Part shown: one piece after another, positions 17,890 through 26,481 of the stretch
Position numbering within the stretch: position 1 is the stretch's first letter
Layout: every line of letters begins with the position of its first letter
Source: Streptomyces sp. R21
GTDB lineage: Bacteria > Actinomycetota > Actinomycetes > Streptomycetales > Streptomycetaceae
Assembly: GCF_041051975.1 (NCBI RefSeq)
Contig: NZ_CP163435.1
Span: 992,001-1,056,000 of the forward strand
Direction of reading: 5' to 3'
DNA length: 64,000 nt
Program-made: the position numbers and the translations under genes
Notes under the pieces: generated by a model
The model's input: only the letters and a program-made list of their open reading frames with translations
What the model was told of the DNA's origin: nothing
Database searches by the model: none

Positions 17890-19091
17890 ACTCCCTTGAT
17901 TCCAGCGGCGATTCGCCTACCGCCGAGCACCGTCTCATACGCGGATTCGCCGATCTCGCACCCGAGCGGTTCGGCCCGCGCCGCCCCGTGGTCACCCTCT
18001 TCAGCGGGGGCCTCGACAGCACATATCTGCTGCACCGGCTGACGAAGGCCGGTTTCGCCGAGATCCACGCGGTCAGTGTCGACCTCGGCGCGGGCGAGGA
18101 CCTGGCGGAGCAGCGGCTGGTCGCCGACCGACTCTCCGTGCATCTTCATGTCATCGACGGACGGCGGATGTTCGCCGAGGAGTACGTGCGCCCGGCGATC
18201 GCCGCGCAGGCCGTGTACCTCGACACCCACCCGATCAGTTCGTCCCTCAGCCGGCCCCTCATCGCCAAGCTGGCCATGGACATCGCGGTCCAACTGGGCG
18301 CCTGGGGAGTGCTGCACACGGCCAATCGCTCGCAGAACACCCTGCGCAGGCTCAACGGCGCGCTGGGACTGCTGGGTTACTCCGGCCACTACGGCAGCCC
18401 CTACGACCGCGATCCGGTCAGCCGCGACCGCAAGAGCCGGGAGCTGGCGGACATCGGGCTCGTCCACATGAGCGGACGGGTCGCCAGCATCGACGCGAAC
18501 CTGTGGTGCCGGGAGTTCGAGTCCGGTGTCCTCGACGATCCGGAGGAGCACACCGTCCCCGAGGAGCTGTACCGCTGGAGCGTCCACCACGCGGGGGTCC
18601 CCGACGCGACGGTCGAGGTCGGCTTCGCCGAGGGTGTGCCTGTCACCCTCGACGGCGCGCGGCTGCCCCTGCCCGAACTCATCGACATCCTCAACCGCCG
18701 GGCGGGCGCCCACGGGATCGGCCGCTACAGCGGGCTCGAACACCTCCCCGGCGGCCAGAAGGTACTGGAGCTGCGTGAGATGCCCGCCGCCGCGCTGCTC
18801 CTGAAGTCCTACCGCCACCTGGAGACGGCGACCCTGGAGGCGGAGACGATCCGGGAGAAGATGCACCTGGAGCAGATCTGGGTCCGCGAGGCCCTCGAAG
18901 GCCGCTGGTTCGGGGAGCTCCGGCGGGCGAGCCAGTCCTTCATCGACACCTGCGCCGCCCAGGTCACCGGCACGGTGCGCTGGCGCCTGGGCCATGGCTC
19001 GGCACAGACCCGGTCCATCGCCGCCGCCGCTCCCCGCTATCTGCGCAACCGGGAGGACTGGGAGGAGCGGTCGGCACACTCCGGCGGCTGA
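17886..19091 (+). CDS. argininosuccinate synthase-like ATP-dependent ligase, divergent
   Basis: PP-loop ligase of 401 aa in the ArgG family. Conserved parts: ATP-binding FSGGLDS (40-45), VSVDLGAGED, RPLIAKLAMDIA, SIDANLWCREFESGVLDDP, and the C-terminal VTGTVRWRL. Two substrate loops differ from ArgG: the TGKGNDQ loop that contacts aspartate and citrulline is NRSQNTL here, and the later KSR-type loop reads GGQKVLELRE. Standard ArgG joins citrulline and aspartate; this protein probably uses ATP to join a different pair or a modified partner in the cluster product. A role in supplying arginine remains possible, but no argininosuccinate lyase is nearby. GTGA overlap with the A-T gene shows operon membership. 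Confidence 0.82.
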   Translation: MNSLDSSGDSPTAEHRLIRGFADLAPERFGPRRPVVTLFSGGLDSTYLLHRLTKAGFAEIHAVSVDLGAGEDLAEQRLVADRLSVHLHVIDGRRMFAEEYVRPAIAAQAVYLDTHPISSSLSRPLIAKLAMDIAVQLGAWGVLHTANRSQNTLRRLNGALGLLGYSGHYGSPYDRDPVSRDRKSRELADIGLVHMSGRVASIDANLWCREFESGVLDDPEEHTVPEELYRWSVHHAGVPDATVEVGFAEGVPVTLDGARLPLPELIDILNRRAGAHGIGRYSGLEHLPGGQKVLELREMPAAALLLKSYRHLETATLEAETIREKMHLEQIWVREALEGRWFGELRRASQSFIDTCAAQVTGTVRWRLGHGSAQTRSIAAAAPRYLRNREDWEERSAHSGG

Positions 19092-19220
19092 GGAAACGAG
19101 GGAGCGTTCGGCGCACACCGGGCGGTCGACGCCTCAACGACGCGTGGGCCACCACCATCACCGGCGCCACTCCATTCTGCGCCGGGTGGTGCCGACGTCC
19201 AGAGGCGAGGGAGTGGCAGC

Positions 19221-19712
19221 GTGGTCACCATGGACGCATTCATCGAGCGGCTGAACCCCGACATGTACGTGGTCACGGCCTTCGCGGGCGGGGAGCGGGC
19301 GGGGTGCCTGGTCGGGTTCGCCTCCCAGTGCTCGATCCAGCCGGTGCGCTTCGTGGTCTGGCTGTCGAAGGCGAACCACACCTTTCGCGTGGCCCGGTCC
19401 GCCGATCGGCTCGCCGTGCACCTGCTCCGACGTGAACAGACCGAACTGGCCGCCCTGTTCGGCGGGGAGACCGGCGACCGGGTGGACAAGTTCGCACGGG
19501 TCGCCTGGAGGACGGGCCCCGACGGCACCGTCGTCCTGCGGGATGCGCCGGCCTGGTTCGTCGGCGCGGTCGAACAGCGCGTCGACGGGGGCGACCACGT
19601 CGGTTTCGTCCTGACCCCGCTGGAGAGCGGCGGGGAGCAGCCCGGGACGATGCCGGCGATGTTTCGGCTGTCGGACGCCCGGGGGATCAGCCCCGGTCAC
19701 CCGGTCGACTGA
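19221..19712 (+). CDS. flavin reductase-like FMN-binding protein
   Basis: Small protein of 163 aa with the flavin_reduc fold (ERLNPDMYVVTAFAGGERAGCLVGFASQCS, written here only in part of its motif: VVTAF, GCLVGF). Family members reduce FMN with NAD(P)H for two-component monooxygenases. The luciferase-like domain of the large synthetase needs FMNH2 or F420, so this gene at the end of the operon is the likely electron supplier. GAGGGAG at 19207-19213 supports GTG 19221. The 129-base gap before it is the largest in the operon, yet it lies on the same strand and shows no terminator. Confidence 0.82.
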   Translation: MVTMDAFIERLNPDMYVVTAFAGGERAGCLVGFASQCSIQPVRFVVWLSKANHTFRVARSADRLAVHLLRREQTELAALFGGETGDRVDKFARVAWRTGPDGTVVLRDAPAWFVGAVEQRVDGGDHVGFVLTPLESGGEQPGTMPAMFRLSDARGISPGHPVD

Positions 19713-19897
19713 CCACCCTCAGACCTTTCTCCGGCACAAGGATCACCCGTGACCGGAGTGGGCGTGCCGAACCCTGTGCATGCCACCCCCTCACCTGCAA
19801 CTTCACGATGTACACGGCTCATTGATGGAATTGCACCCCCCTATTAGCCTCATGATCATGTCAATTCTTTGCTGATACAGCTCACAGAAAGAACCTC

Positions 19898-20365
19898 GTG
19901 ATCAAAAGCCACTCCCTCAAGCGCATAGGCGTCGTCGCAGGCACCCTGTCCGCCGCCGTCCTCCTCACCATTACCCAGGCATCCGCCGTCTCCGCCGAAA
20001 CCGAACGTGCCACCGCCGCCACTGGCCCTGACACCGTCGACAGCTGGGAATGCGCCCACACCGGCCCCAGCGACGACCACACGGGCACCACCTGCTACTC
20101 GGACCTGGGCGACTGGCTCGAGATCACGGACGGGGCTGCGGACGGCTCCTCCGCCGTCATGGACTGGGAAATCCGCGACGCCCAAAACCGCGTCGTCCGC
20201 TTTGGCGCCACCTTTAACGCGGACGGCTCCGGCGCCGTCCGCTACAAGAACAAGGACTTCCCGGAAGCCAACACCACCATTCGCTTCCGCGCCCGCCTCG
20301 GCCACTGGTCAACCAAGTCGATCACGGCGGGCACGTGCTCCGCCTGGATGACCAGGGGAACCTGA
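19898..20365 (+). CDS. small secreted protein of unknown function
   Basis: 155 aa with a clear Sec signal peptide: basic start (MIKSHSLKRIG), hydrophobic core (VVAGTLSAAVLLTITQ) and an Ala-x-Ala type site near residue 30-34. The mature part is Thr/Ser/Asp-rich with three Cys residues (ECAHTG, TTCYSD, GTCSAW) and beta-rich character (TIRFRARLGHW). I do not recognise the family. It may be a secreted effector or an inhibitor-like beta-sandwich. GTG start with weak AAAGAA upstream. The 185-base gap before it contains an AT-rich stretch with TATTAG (19842-19847), a possible -10. Confidence 0.7.
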   Translation: MIKSHSLKRIGVVAGTLSAAVLLTITQASAVSAETERATAATGPDTVDSWECAHTGPSDDHTGTTCYSDLGDWLEITDGAADGSSAVMDWEIRDAQNRVVRFGATFNADGSGAVRYKNKDFPEANTTIRFRARLGHWSTKSITAGTCSAWMTRGT

Positions 20366-20456
20366 TCCGCGCCTGACGGGTTGAGCACCGAGCTCCCCCG
20401 CGGCACCCATCTCGCCTACGCCGACGCCTCCTGATCGCGGTCAGGTCCCCGCCACG

Positions 20457-20972
20457 TCACGCCGTGGCGCGTGTGAAGCGAAGGGTGGCCGTGACGGTGG
20501 TCAGACCGCGCATCATGCTCAGCTGGTTCCAGCTCATGCCGAACTGGTCGCGGTCCACGGTGAACTCCGCGGTGAGGGTGACGGCGTCCGCGCCCGCGTC
20601 GGAGGCCTTGGCCGTGAAGGACTGGGGTCGGCTGATGCCCCGCACGGTCAGCTGGCCGGTGACCTGGACGGTGTCGTCCTGGCCGGCCTCGGCGCCCCGC
20701 ACGGCGAAGGTGATCTCGGGGTGGTTGTCGGCGTCGAAGAAGTCGGCGGAGCGCAGGTGCGTGTCGCGCTTGGCGTGCTTGGTGTCGAGGGAGGCGGCGT
20801 CCAGGGTGACGCTGCCGTGAGCGGTGCCGTCGGGCCGGACCTCGCCCTGGCCGCTGACGGTGGTGAAGGTGCCCTTGACGGTGACCAGGCCCCACATGGT
20901 CTTGTGCCGGACGGCGACGGTGGACGCCGTCTGGTCGAGCTGCCACAGGCCGGTTTCTACGGCGACGGTCAT
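20457..20972 (-). CDS. YceI family protein
   Basis: 171-aa lipocalin-like beta-barrel of the YceI family, which binds polyisoprenoid-type lipids. Motifs include GLWQLDQTASTVAVRHKTMWG at the start (hallmark W-x-D-x-x-H/S-S spacing), LDAASLDTKHAKRDTHLRSADFFD, and RGISRPQSFTAKAS. No signal peptide, so this is the cytoplasmic actinobacterial form. AGGAGA sits 6-7 bases before ATG 20972. It is divergent from a MarR-type regulator, a common pairing that suggests repression by that protein through the repeats at 21086-21154. Confidence 0.9.
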   Translation of the reverse strand: MTVAVETGLWQLDQTASTVAVRHKTMWGLVTVKGTFTTVSGQGEVRPDGTAHGSVTLDAASLDTKHAKRDTHLRSADFFDADNHPEITFAVRGAEAGQDDTVQVTGQLTVRGISRPQSFTAKASDAGADAVTLTAEFTVDRDQFGMSWNQLSMMRGLTTVTATLRFTRATA

Positions 20973-21085
20973 GAGCGTTCTCCTGAGGGGACGTAGTGCC
21001 GGGCAGTGGGTCTGCCGCGGCGGACGACGACAGTCGGCCGCCGGAGTCGTCCGCACCACGGGTGGGGCTCTCACAGGGCCTGTCG

Positions 21086-21154
21086 TCCAAATTTGAATAA
21101 GTGAACGGTAGCCCATTATCCAAATCTGAACAACCTTCTCATCCAAAAATGGAC
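21086..21154. promoter_or_regulatory. three operator-like repeats between yceI and marR
   Basis: TCCAAATTTGAA (21086-21097), TCCAAATCTGAAC (21119-21131) and TCCAAAAATGGAC (21142-21154) share the TCCAAA(A/T)NTGRA(C) pattern. Each is partly palindromic, as MarR sites are. The last copy sits just upstream of TAGACT (21161-21166), which is 6 bases before the MarR ATG, so binding would block its promoter. The AT-rich stretch stands out in this GC-rich DNA. Confidence 0.65.
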
Positions 21155-21172
21155 AACCGGTAGACTCGACAT

Positions 21173-21709
21173 ATGCCCGAATCCTCTGCTCCCGCGGATC
21201 TGCCGCCCTCGTGCCCCGAGGCAGGCGGGCTGCTGCCGCCCGAGCTGCGGGCATGGATGCTGCTGCTGGCGGCGACCGGCGCCATCGAGCAGCAGCTGCG
21301 GTCCGTCGTCAAGAACGCCTTCGGGGTCTCGCACGACGAGTTCCTGGTGCTCTGCCTGCTCGCCGACCAGCCCGGCAAAGGCAGCCTGCGCATGACCCAG
21401 ATCGCGGAGCTCCTGGGTCGCCCCAAGACCCGGCTCACCTACCAGGTCGCCTGCCTCCAGCACGCCGGCCTGATCACCAAGCAGTCGGTGTGCGGCGACA
21501 AACGCGGTGTCGAAGTCGCCCTCACCGACAAGGCGCGCCGCCTGCTGACCGAGGCCTCGACCCCGCTGGCGGGCGCCGTCACCAACGCCCTCGACCACAC
21601 CATCAGCCCCGCCCAGCGCGAGGCGATGTGCGGCTTCCTGCCCCCTCCGCCCACCGCGACGGACGCCGACCAGACGGACACCGGGCAGGCCGACGCCGTA
21701 CGGAAGTAA
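21173..21709 (+). CDS. MarR family transcriptional regulator
   Basis: 178 aa with a winged helix (RMTQIAELLGRPKTRLTYQVACLQHAGLITKQSVCGDKRGVEVALTDKAR covers it; key wing residues DKRGVEV). The N-terminal and C-terminal helices would form the dimer interface. A Pro/Thr-rich tail follows residue 160. Cys in the wing loop (SVCGDKR) might act as a redox sensor; this is inference. The TAGACT box lies exactly 6 bases before ATG 21173 and no Shine-Dalgarno is visible, so the mRNA is probably leaderless. Divergent from yceI. Confidence 0.87.
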   Translation: MPESSAPADLPPSCPEAGGLLPPELRAWMLLLAATGAIEQQLRSVVKNAFGVSHDEFLVLCLLADQPGKGSLRMTQIAELLGRPKTRLTYQVACLQHAGLITKQSVCGDKRGVEVALTDKARRLLTEASTPLAGAVTNALDHTISPAQREAMCGFLPPPPTATDADQTDTGQADAVRK

Positions 21710-21740
21710 GCGCCGCCGCCCGGGGTTCGGGCGACGGCGC
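21710..21740. terminator. hairpin downstream of the MarR gene
   Basis: GCGCCGCCGCCC pairs with GGGCGACGGCGC (one mismatch) around a short GGGTTC-type loop, directly after the MarR stop and before a converging gene. Confidence 0.65.
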
Positions 21741-21794
21741 GTGGCGCCCACGTACAGGCGCCGAAGAGAGCCGGATCAGCGCGGCTCAACACGC

Positions 21795-22592
21795 TCAGAA
21801 CCCGGGGAAGATGCTCCTCAACTCGTCCAGCGTGAGCGAGTCGCCGTCGAGGGCCACCTCCGCCGGGGTGTACACGGGCGCATGGCGACCCGTCGTGAGC
21901 CGCAGCCACCACTCGGCCGGTGCGCGCAGCACGGCGTCGGGCTGAAGCGGCTCCTCGTCGGCGAGCTGGACCGCGTCGTGCACCACCAGCCCGAAGGAGC
22001 GCTCGGGCTGGTGGGTCCGGACGGCCAGACGGACGCTGCGGCCACCGAGTACGTCGGCCTTGCCGAGGAAGCCGATGAGCATGCCGGCCTGGTCCAGAAG
22101 CAGCTCCACGGCAACGGGAGCGAGGGCGGCCGCATGGTCGAACGCGACTTCCACGTCCCAGGTGTGGTGGGTGAACTCGCCGAGTCGCAGGCCCCCGACG
22201 GTGGCCACGTCCACGGGCACGGGCAGGAAGCCGAGGTCGATCCGCAGGTCCTTGCGCGCCTGCGGATCGAGGGCTTCGTAGCCACTGACCAATGCCTCGT
22301 CGGCGGTCACGAAGGCCTCGGCCCGCTCGACCGGGGACATGGCGTTCCAGCGCGCCCACACGGACTTGTTGAACTCCCCGTCCGGCGCGCCGGTTCCGCC
22401 CAAAGCGCCCTCCAGAGTCGCCAGGCCTATTTCCGCACCGCTGCCCAGGTGGCTGAGCACCTGTGACACGTCCCAGTCCGACGCCCCGGACGGTCGCCGC
22501 AGGTCGGCGGTGGCCAGGCCGTGCACCACGGCGGTCAGGTAGTCGTGCCCGCTGCGCAGGGCGTGAATGGTCCGGTCGGCGCGCTCGGTCAT
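21795..22592 (-). CDS. maleylpyruvate isomerase-like (DinB-fold) protein
   Basis: 265 aa. The N-terminal DinB-like four-helix part (about 5-150: LRSGHDYLTAVVHGL, SDWDVSQVLSHLGSGAEIG, GEFTHHTWDVEVAFD) carries the His residues typical of the mycothiol-dependent maleylpyruvate isomerase group (TIGR03083). The C-terminal part (about 170-260) matches the MDMPI_C sterol-carrier-like domain. Members are metal enzymes that often use mycothiol as cofactor; the substrate here is unknown. The start at ATG 22592 is set by GGAGA 5-6 bases upstream; an ATG at 22631 lacks a site. Confidence 0.8.
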   Translation of the reverse strand: MTERADRTIHALRSGHDYLTAVVHGLATADLRRPSGASDWDVSQVLSHLGSGAEIGLATLEGALGGTGAPDGEFNKSVWARWNAMSPVERAEAFVTADEALVSGYEALDPQARKDLRIDLGFLPVPVDVATVGGLRLGEFTHHTWDVEVAFDHAAALAPVAVELLLDQAGMLIGFLGKADVLGGRSVRLAVRTHQPERSFGLVVHDAVQLADEEPLQPDAVLRAPAEWWLRLTTGRHAPVYTPAEVALDGDSLTLDELRSIFPGF

Positions 22593-22899
22593 GGTCGTCT
22601 CCGTGGAAAGGTGAACAGAAGGGTGTCGCACGACGATTCAACTCCCCGCAGAAGTCAGGAATTTCACGCACCCGACCCGGTGTCGTCGAGACAGCCGCCG
22701 GAGGCCGAGCCCGTTGTCCACCCGACGGCACCCGGCGGTCTTCCGGCTGTCCCCCGCTGCCACAGGGGGTCTTCCGGCTGTCCGACCAGGGGGACAGCCG
22801 GAGCGAAATGCCCCCGGCTGCGCGCATAGCGTTCCGGTGCGGGATCGCCCCCGCAGGCATCCCCCGGAAACTCGCACCCAGCCGAAGGAGCCTTACCCC
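22593..22899. other. intergenic region with operator-like repeats
   Basis: Non-coding divergent region between the maleylpyruvate-isomerase-like gene and the amidase. It holds two 16-bp direct repeats of GGTCTTCCGGCTGTCC (22737-22752, 22768-22783) and an inverted copy GGACAGCCGGA (22792-22802), then a TAGCGT -10 candidate at about 22830. GAAGGAG at 22884-22890 serves the amidase. Confidence 0.6.
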
Positions 22900-24510
22900 A
22901 TGGACCGGATCGATGCCACACGCCGCGGCGTGCTCTCGCTCGGCGCCGCGGCCGCCGCCACACCGTGGCTCGGCGCATCCCACGCCAACGCCCAAGCCCC
23001 GGCCCCCGCCGACACCGCACCCGGACCGCTGGACGAACTCGGCATCACCGAACTGCGCGAGCGGATGGACGACGGCCGGCTCGACGCCGTACGGCTCACC
23101 CGCTACTACCTGGACCGAATCGAACGCATCGACCCGCTCCTGCACGCCGTGATCGAGGTCAATCCCGACGCACTGAGCGAGGCCCGCCGCCTGGACGCCG
23201 AACGGCAACCCCGTGGACCGCTGCACGGCATCCCCGTCGTACTGAAGGACCTGGTGGAGACAGCGGACCGGATGCACACCACCGCTGGGGCGCTCGCGTT
23301 GGAGGGCCTGCGGCCGGCGCGGGACGCCACCGTCGCCGCCCGGCTGCGTGCGGCGGGTGCCGTCGTCCTCGGCAAGACCAATCTCAGCGAGTGGGCCGGC
23401 GGTCTGTCCCTCACCCACCACGCCGGCTGGAGCGCCCGCGGCGGGCAGACCCGCAACCCGTACAAGCTGGACCGCTCGCCGAACGAGTCCAGCTCCGGTA
23501 CGGCGGTCGCCGCCGCGGCCAATCTGTGCGTCGCCGGGATCGGTACCGAGACGAACGGCTCGATCATCGACCCTGCCTCGGCGAACTCCGTCGTCGGCGT
23601 CAAACCGACCGTCGGACTCGTCGGACGCGGCGGTGTGATCCCCGGTGTGCCGAGCCAGGACAGTGTCGGCCCGATCGCCCGCACGGTCCGCGACGCCGCG
23701 ATCCTGCTCGGCACCCTCGTCGGCGTCGACGCCCGCGATCCGGCGAGCGAGGCGAGCCGCGGGCACTTCCACCGTGACTACACCCGTTTCCTTCACGCGG
23801 ACGGGCTGCGCGGCGCACGCATCGGCGTACCCCGAACCGTGTACTTCGGCTACAGCCACCACGCCGACGAGATCGCCGAGCGGGCGATCGCCACGCTGCG
23901 CGCCGCCGGAGCGACGGTGGTCGACCCGGCCGACATCCCGACCGCCGAGCAACTCGAGGATCTGCACAGCTCGTTGGTCGTCCAGGCCTACGAAATCAAG
24001 AAGGCGCTCAACGCCTATCTGGCCGGCGCCCCCGGCGACCACCCGCGCACCCTCGCCGAGCTGATCGCGTTCAACCGTGCCCACGCCGACCGCGAACTCC
24101 GCTACGTCCAGCAGGACGGACTGGAGATGGTGCAGCAACTGGACTTCTCCGAGCGCGAATACCGTGAGGCGCTGGCCACCAACCACCGGCTGTCCCGTGC
24201 CGAGGGGATCGACGCGGTGCTGCGCAAGTTCCGCCTGGACGCCCTGGTCATGCCGACCACCGGACCGCCGGCCAAGATCGACCTGGTCCTCGGGGACAGC
24301 TACGGCGGCGGCGCGTCGACGCCCGCCGCCCTCGCCGGGTACCCCGCGATCAGTGTCCCGGCCGGTTTCGCCTTCGGCCTTCCGGTCGGCCTGACGTTCA
24401 TGGGTACGGCGTGGAGCGAGCCGACCCTGCTCCGCCTGGCGTACGCCTACGAGCAGGCGAGCCGGGTCCGCCGTCGGCCGACGTATCGCCCTGCCGACGT
24501 CGGCTTCTGA
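22900..24510 (+). CDS. amidase signature family enzyme with Tat signal
   Basis: 536 aa. The N-terminus has a twin-arginine signal (TRRGVLSLGAAAAA, residues 6-19) and cleavage near ASHANA, so the enzyme is exported folded. The amidase signature triad is present: Lys in VVLKDL, Ser in ESSSGTAVAAA, and the nucleophilic Ser in GTETNGSIIDPASANSVVG. Family members hydrolyse amides to acids; the substrate is unknown. GAAGGAG gives a strong site before ATG 22900. A direct-repeat region upstream suggests repression by an unlinked regulator. Confidence 0.9.
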   Translation: MDRIDATRRGVLSLGAAAAATPWLGASHANAQAPAPADTAPGPLDELGITELRERMDDGRLDAVRLTRYYLDRIERIDPLLHAVIEVNPDALSEARRLDAERQPRGPLHGIPVVLKDLVETADRMHTTAGALALEGLRPARDATVAARLRAAGAVVLGKTNLSEWAGGLSLTHHAGWSARGGQTRNPYKLDRSPNESSSGTAVAAAANLCVAGIGTETNGSIIDPASANSVVGVKPTVGLVGRGGVIPGVPSQDSVGPIARTVRDAAILLGTLVGVDARDPASEASRGHFHRDYTRFLHADGLRGARIGVPRTVYFGYSHHADEIAERAIATLRAAGATVVDPADIPTAEQLEDLHSSLVVQAYEIKKALNAYLAGAPGDHPRTLAELIAFNRAHADRELRYVQQDGLEMVQQLDFSEREYREALATNHRLSRAEGIDAVLRKFRLDALVMPTTGPPAKIDLVLGDSYGGGASTPAALAGYPAISVPAGFAFGLPVGLTFMGTAWSEPTLLRLAYAYEQASRVRRRPTYRPADVGF

Positions 24511-24524
24511 CATGACACGGCCGG

Positions 24525-24872
24525 TCACTCGGCAGGCAGGCCCTCCCGCATCAACTTCGCGGTGGCCGTGGAGTCATAGCCCTCGGGAACGCCGCCGACG
24601 AGGATGATGTCGCCCTCGATATGCCGTGAGCGCAGCGGTGCGATCTCCTGGTAGGCCGCCGAGTCCCACCAGGCCCGCGCCTCGGCGATCCCGGGGAAAC
24701 CGATCACCACGACGTGCCCGGGCCAACTGCCCTCCTTCACCTCGTGCTGCGTGGCGTGCACGAGCCAACGGCCGCCGTACGGCTCGAAGGTGGCCGGGAT
24801 ACGCTCGATGTACTCGGCGATCTCCGGGTGCGGGGCTGCCTCCTGCAGATGGGCTATGGCGTAGGCGGTCAT
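24525..24872 (-). CDS. DUF1330-like small protein
   Basis: 115 aa ferredoxin-like (dimeric alpha-beta barrel) protein. The pattern AYAIAHLQEAAPHPEIAEYIERIPATFEPYGGR with the later WWDSAAYQEIAPLR motif is typical of DUF1330. GGAAGGA sits before ATG 24872. It converges on the amidase gene with 14 bases between. Function unknown. Confidence 0.82.
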   Translation of the reverse strand: MTAYAIAHLQEAAPHPEIAEYIERIPATFEPYGGRWLVHATQHEVKEGSWPGHVVVIGFPGIAEARAWWDSAAYQEIAPLRSRHIEGDIILVGGVPEGYDSTATAKLMREGLPAE

Positions 24873-25037
24873 GGTGTCCTTCCGGTCGACGGAACTCCGT
24901 ACGCCGACCACCATGCCAAGCGCTCACGCCGAGGTCGATGACGTCACAGGTAAGGCGGGACCTGGTGACCTGTCCCGCAGGGTCCGGCCGACCGCGCTGC
25001 GGGAGATGTCTGGCGTGCTCGCACCCTGGTCCGCCGT

Positions 25038-26414
25038 CTACGGCCGGTTCCGGGTGTGGAGGGATGCGGGCGTCTTCGGCGCACTGCTGTCCGCCGCCTG
25101 TACGGCTTCTCCGTCCCCTGCGTCGATCACGGCGCCCTGCGGTGGCGATGCGGTCCGCGAGGCGGAGTGCGCCGACGGCGTGGGCCGCAGGACGATCCGG
25201 TAGAGCAGCACGCCGACGGCCAGGACGACCACCGCGAAAAGGAACGGGGCGTGAAACGATCCGGTGGCCTGTGCCAGCCACCCCGTGAACACCACGCCGC
25301 ATCCGGTGGCCGCCGTATTGGCGAAGTTCATCAGCCCGCTGACCGCCCCGACCGTCCCGGGCTCGGCCAGCAGGCCCGGCAGACTCCAGGCGACGGGCGC
25401 GGCGATCGCCAGACCCGCGAGCGAGACGGACATCCAGGCCACCGCGGCGGCAGCGGACCCTGCGGTTCCCGCGGCGCCGATCGTCGCACCGCACACCAGC
25501 CCCGCGGTCAGGACGGTCCTGCGGACCCGTATCGGATCACGTCCCCGGGACACCAGCCGGTCCACCAGCCAGCCTCCGACGACGAGTTCGGCCACCGTCG
25601 CGACCCCCCACGGGATCATCGAGTGGAAGCCGGAGTTCAGCAGTCGAAGGCCGTACTCGCGCTGGAAGAACTCCGGCATCCACGTGACCACCACATTGAT
25701 CGTGTAGCCGTAGCAGGCGAAGGCCATGGTCCAGCTCCTGCGCGAACGCAGTACGCAGCGGAGCCGGCCCGGCCGTCCACGGTCGGAGTCGCGCGCCCCG
25801 CCCTTCAGGATGAACTCCCGCTCGGTGTCGCGCAGCATGCGGTGCTCGGAAGGGTCCCGGTAGCCCCACCACCACGCCACCGAGAACAGCAGACTCAGCG
25901 CCGCGCTGAACAGGAACCCTGCTCTCCAGCCCCACTCGCTCATCACGAAGGCCAGCAGCGGGAACGCCACCATGTTGGCGACCTTGGTTGCTCCGTCGAA
26001 CATCGCTGTCGCCATCCCCCGCTCACTGAGCGGGAACCACGTTGCGGTCGCCTTGGAGGCCCCGACCATGGACGGCCCTTCTGCCACACCAAGCAGCAGA
26101 CGTGCCGCGATGACCGTGCCGAGCCCTCCGGCCAGCGCGGTCAGCAGACTGGCAACGGCCCACAGGGCGGAGGCGATTCGGGTGAGCCACGACACGCCGA
26201 AGAGGTCCACGAGCGCCCCCGCCGGGAGCTGGACCAGGCAGTACGACCACGTGAAGGCCGAGAGGACAATGCCGAGTTGACTGAGGTCGAGATCGAATTC
26301 GGTGGCGATCGGTGAACTCGCCACCGACAGCGCAATACGGTCGAGGAAGTTGACGACAATTCCGCCGGCGAGCAGTCCGCCTATCGCCCATCGGGCACGT
26401 CCGGAAGGTTTCAC
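25038..26414 (-). CDS. MFS transporter, ACS (anion:cation symporter) type
   Basis: 458 aa, 12 transmembrane segments. The first helices (LLAGGIVVNFLDRIALSVAS) with the R/D signature and VAEGPSMVGASKATATWFP in helix 4-5 match the ACS group, which takes up organic anions such as glucarate, hexuronates and phthalate. A hydrophilic Ala/Ser-rich tail follows helix 12. GTG start at 26412-26414. It stands alone on the minus strand; the substrate cannot be set from context. Confidence 0.87.
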   Translation of the reverse strand: MKPSGRARWAIGGLLAGGIVVNFLDRIALSVASSPIATEFDLDLSQLGIVLSAFTWSYCLVQLPAGALVDLFGVSWLTRIASALWAVASLLTALAGGLGTVIAARLLLGVAEGPSMVGASKATATWFPLSERGMATAMFDGATKVANMVAFPLLAFVMSEWGWRAGFLFSAALSLLFSVAWWWGYRDPSEHRMLRDTEREFILKGGARDSDRGRPGRLRCVLRSRRSWTMAFACYGYTINVVVTWMPEFFQREYGLRLLNSGFHSMIPWGVATVAELVVGGWLVDRLVSRGRDPIRVRRTVLTAGLVCGATIGAAGTAGSAAAAVAWMSVSLAGLAIAAPVAWSLPGLLAEPGTVGAVSGLMNFANTAATGCGVVFTGWLAQATGSFHAPFLFAVVVLAVGVLLYRIVLRPTPSAHSASRTASPPQGAVIDAGDGEAVQAADSSAPKTPASLHTRNRP

Positions 26415-26481
26415 AGAACCGGGTCACCTTTCGCGCTGCGTCCGTACGCACGTTCCGCTTGGGCCGCGAGGTCAGGTGGTG

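Noticed and set aside
21439..24528. 1029-codon minus-strand frame
   Set aside because: It spans three genes and intergenic DNA in other frames and has no recognisable domain.
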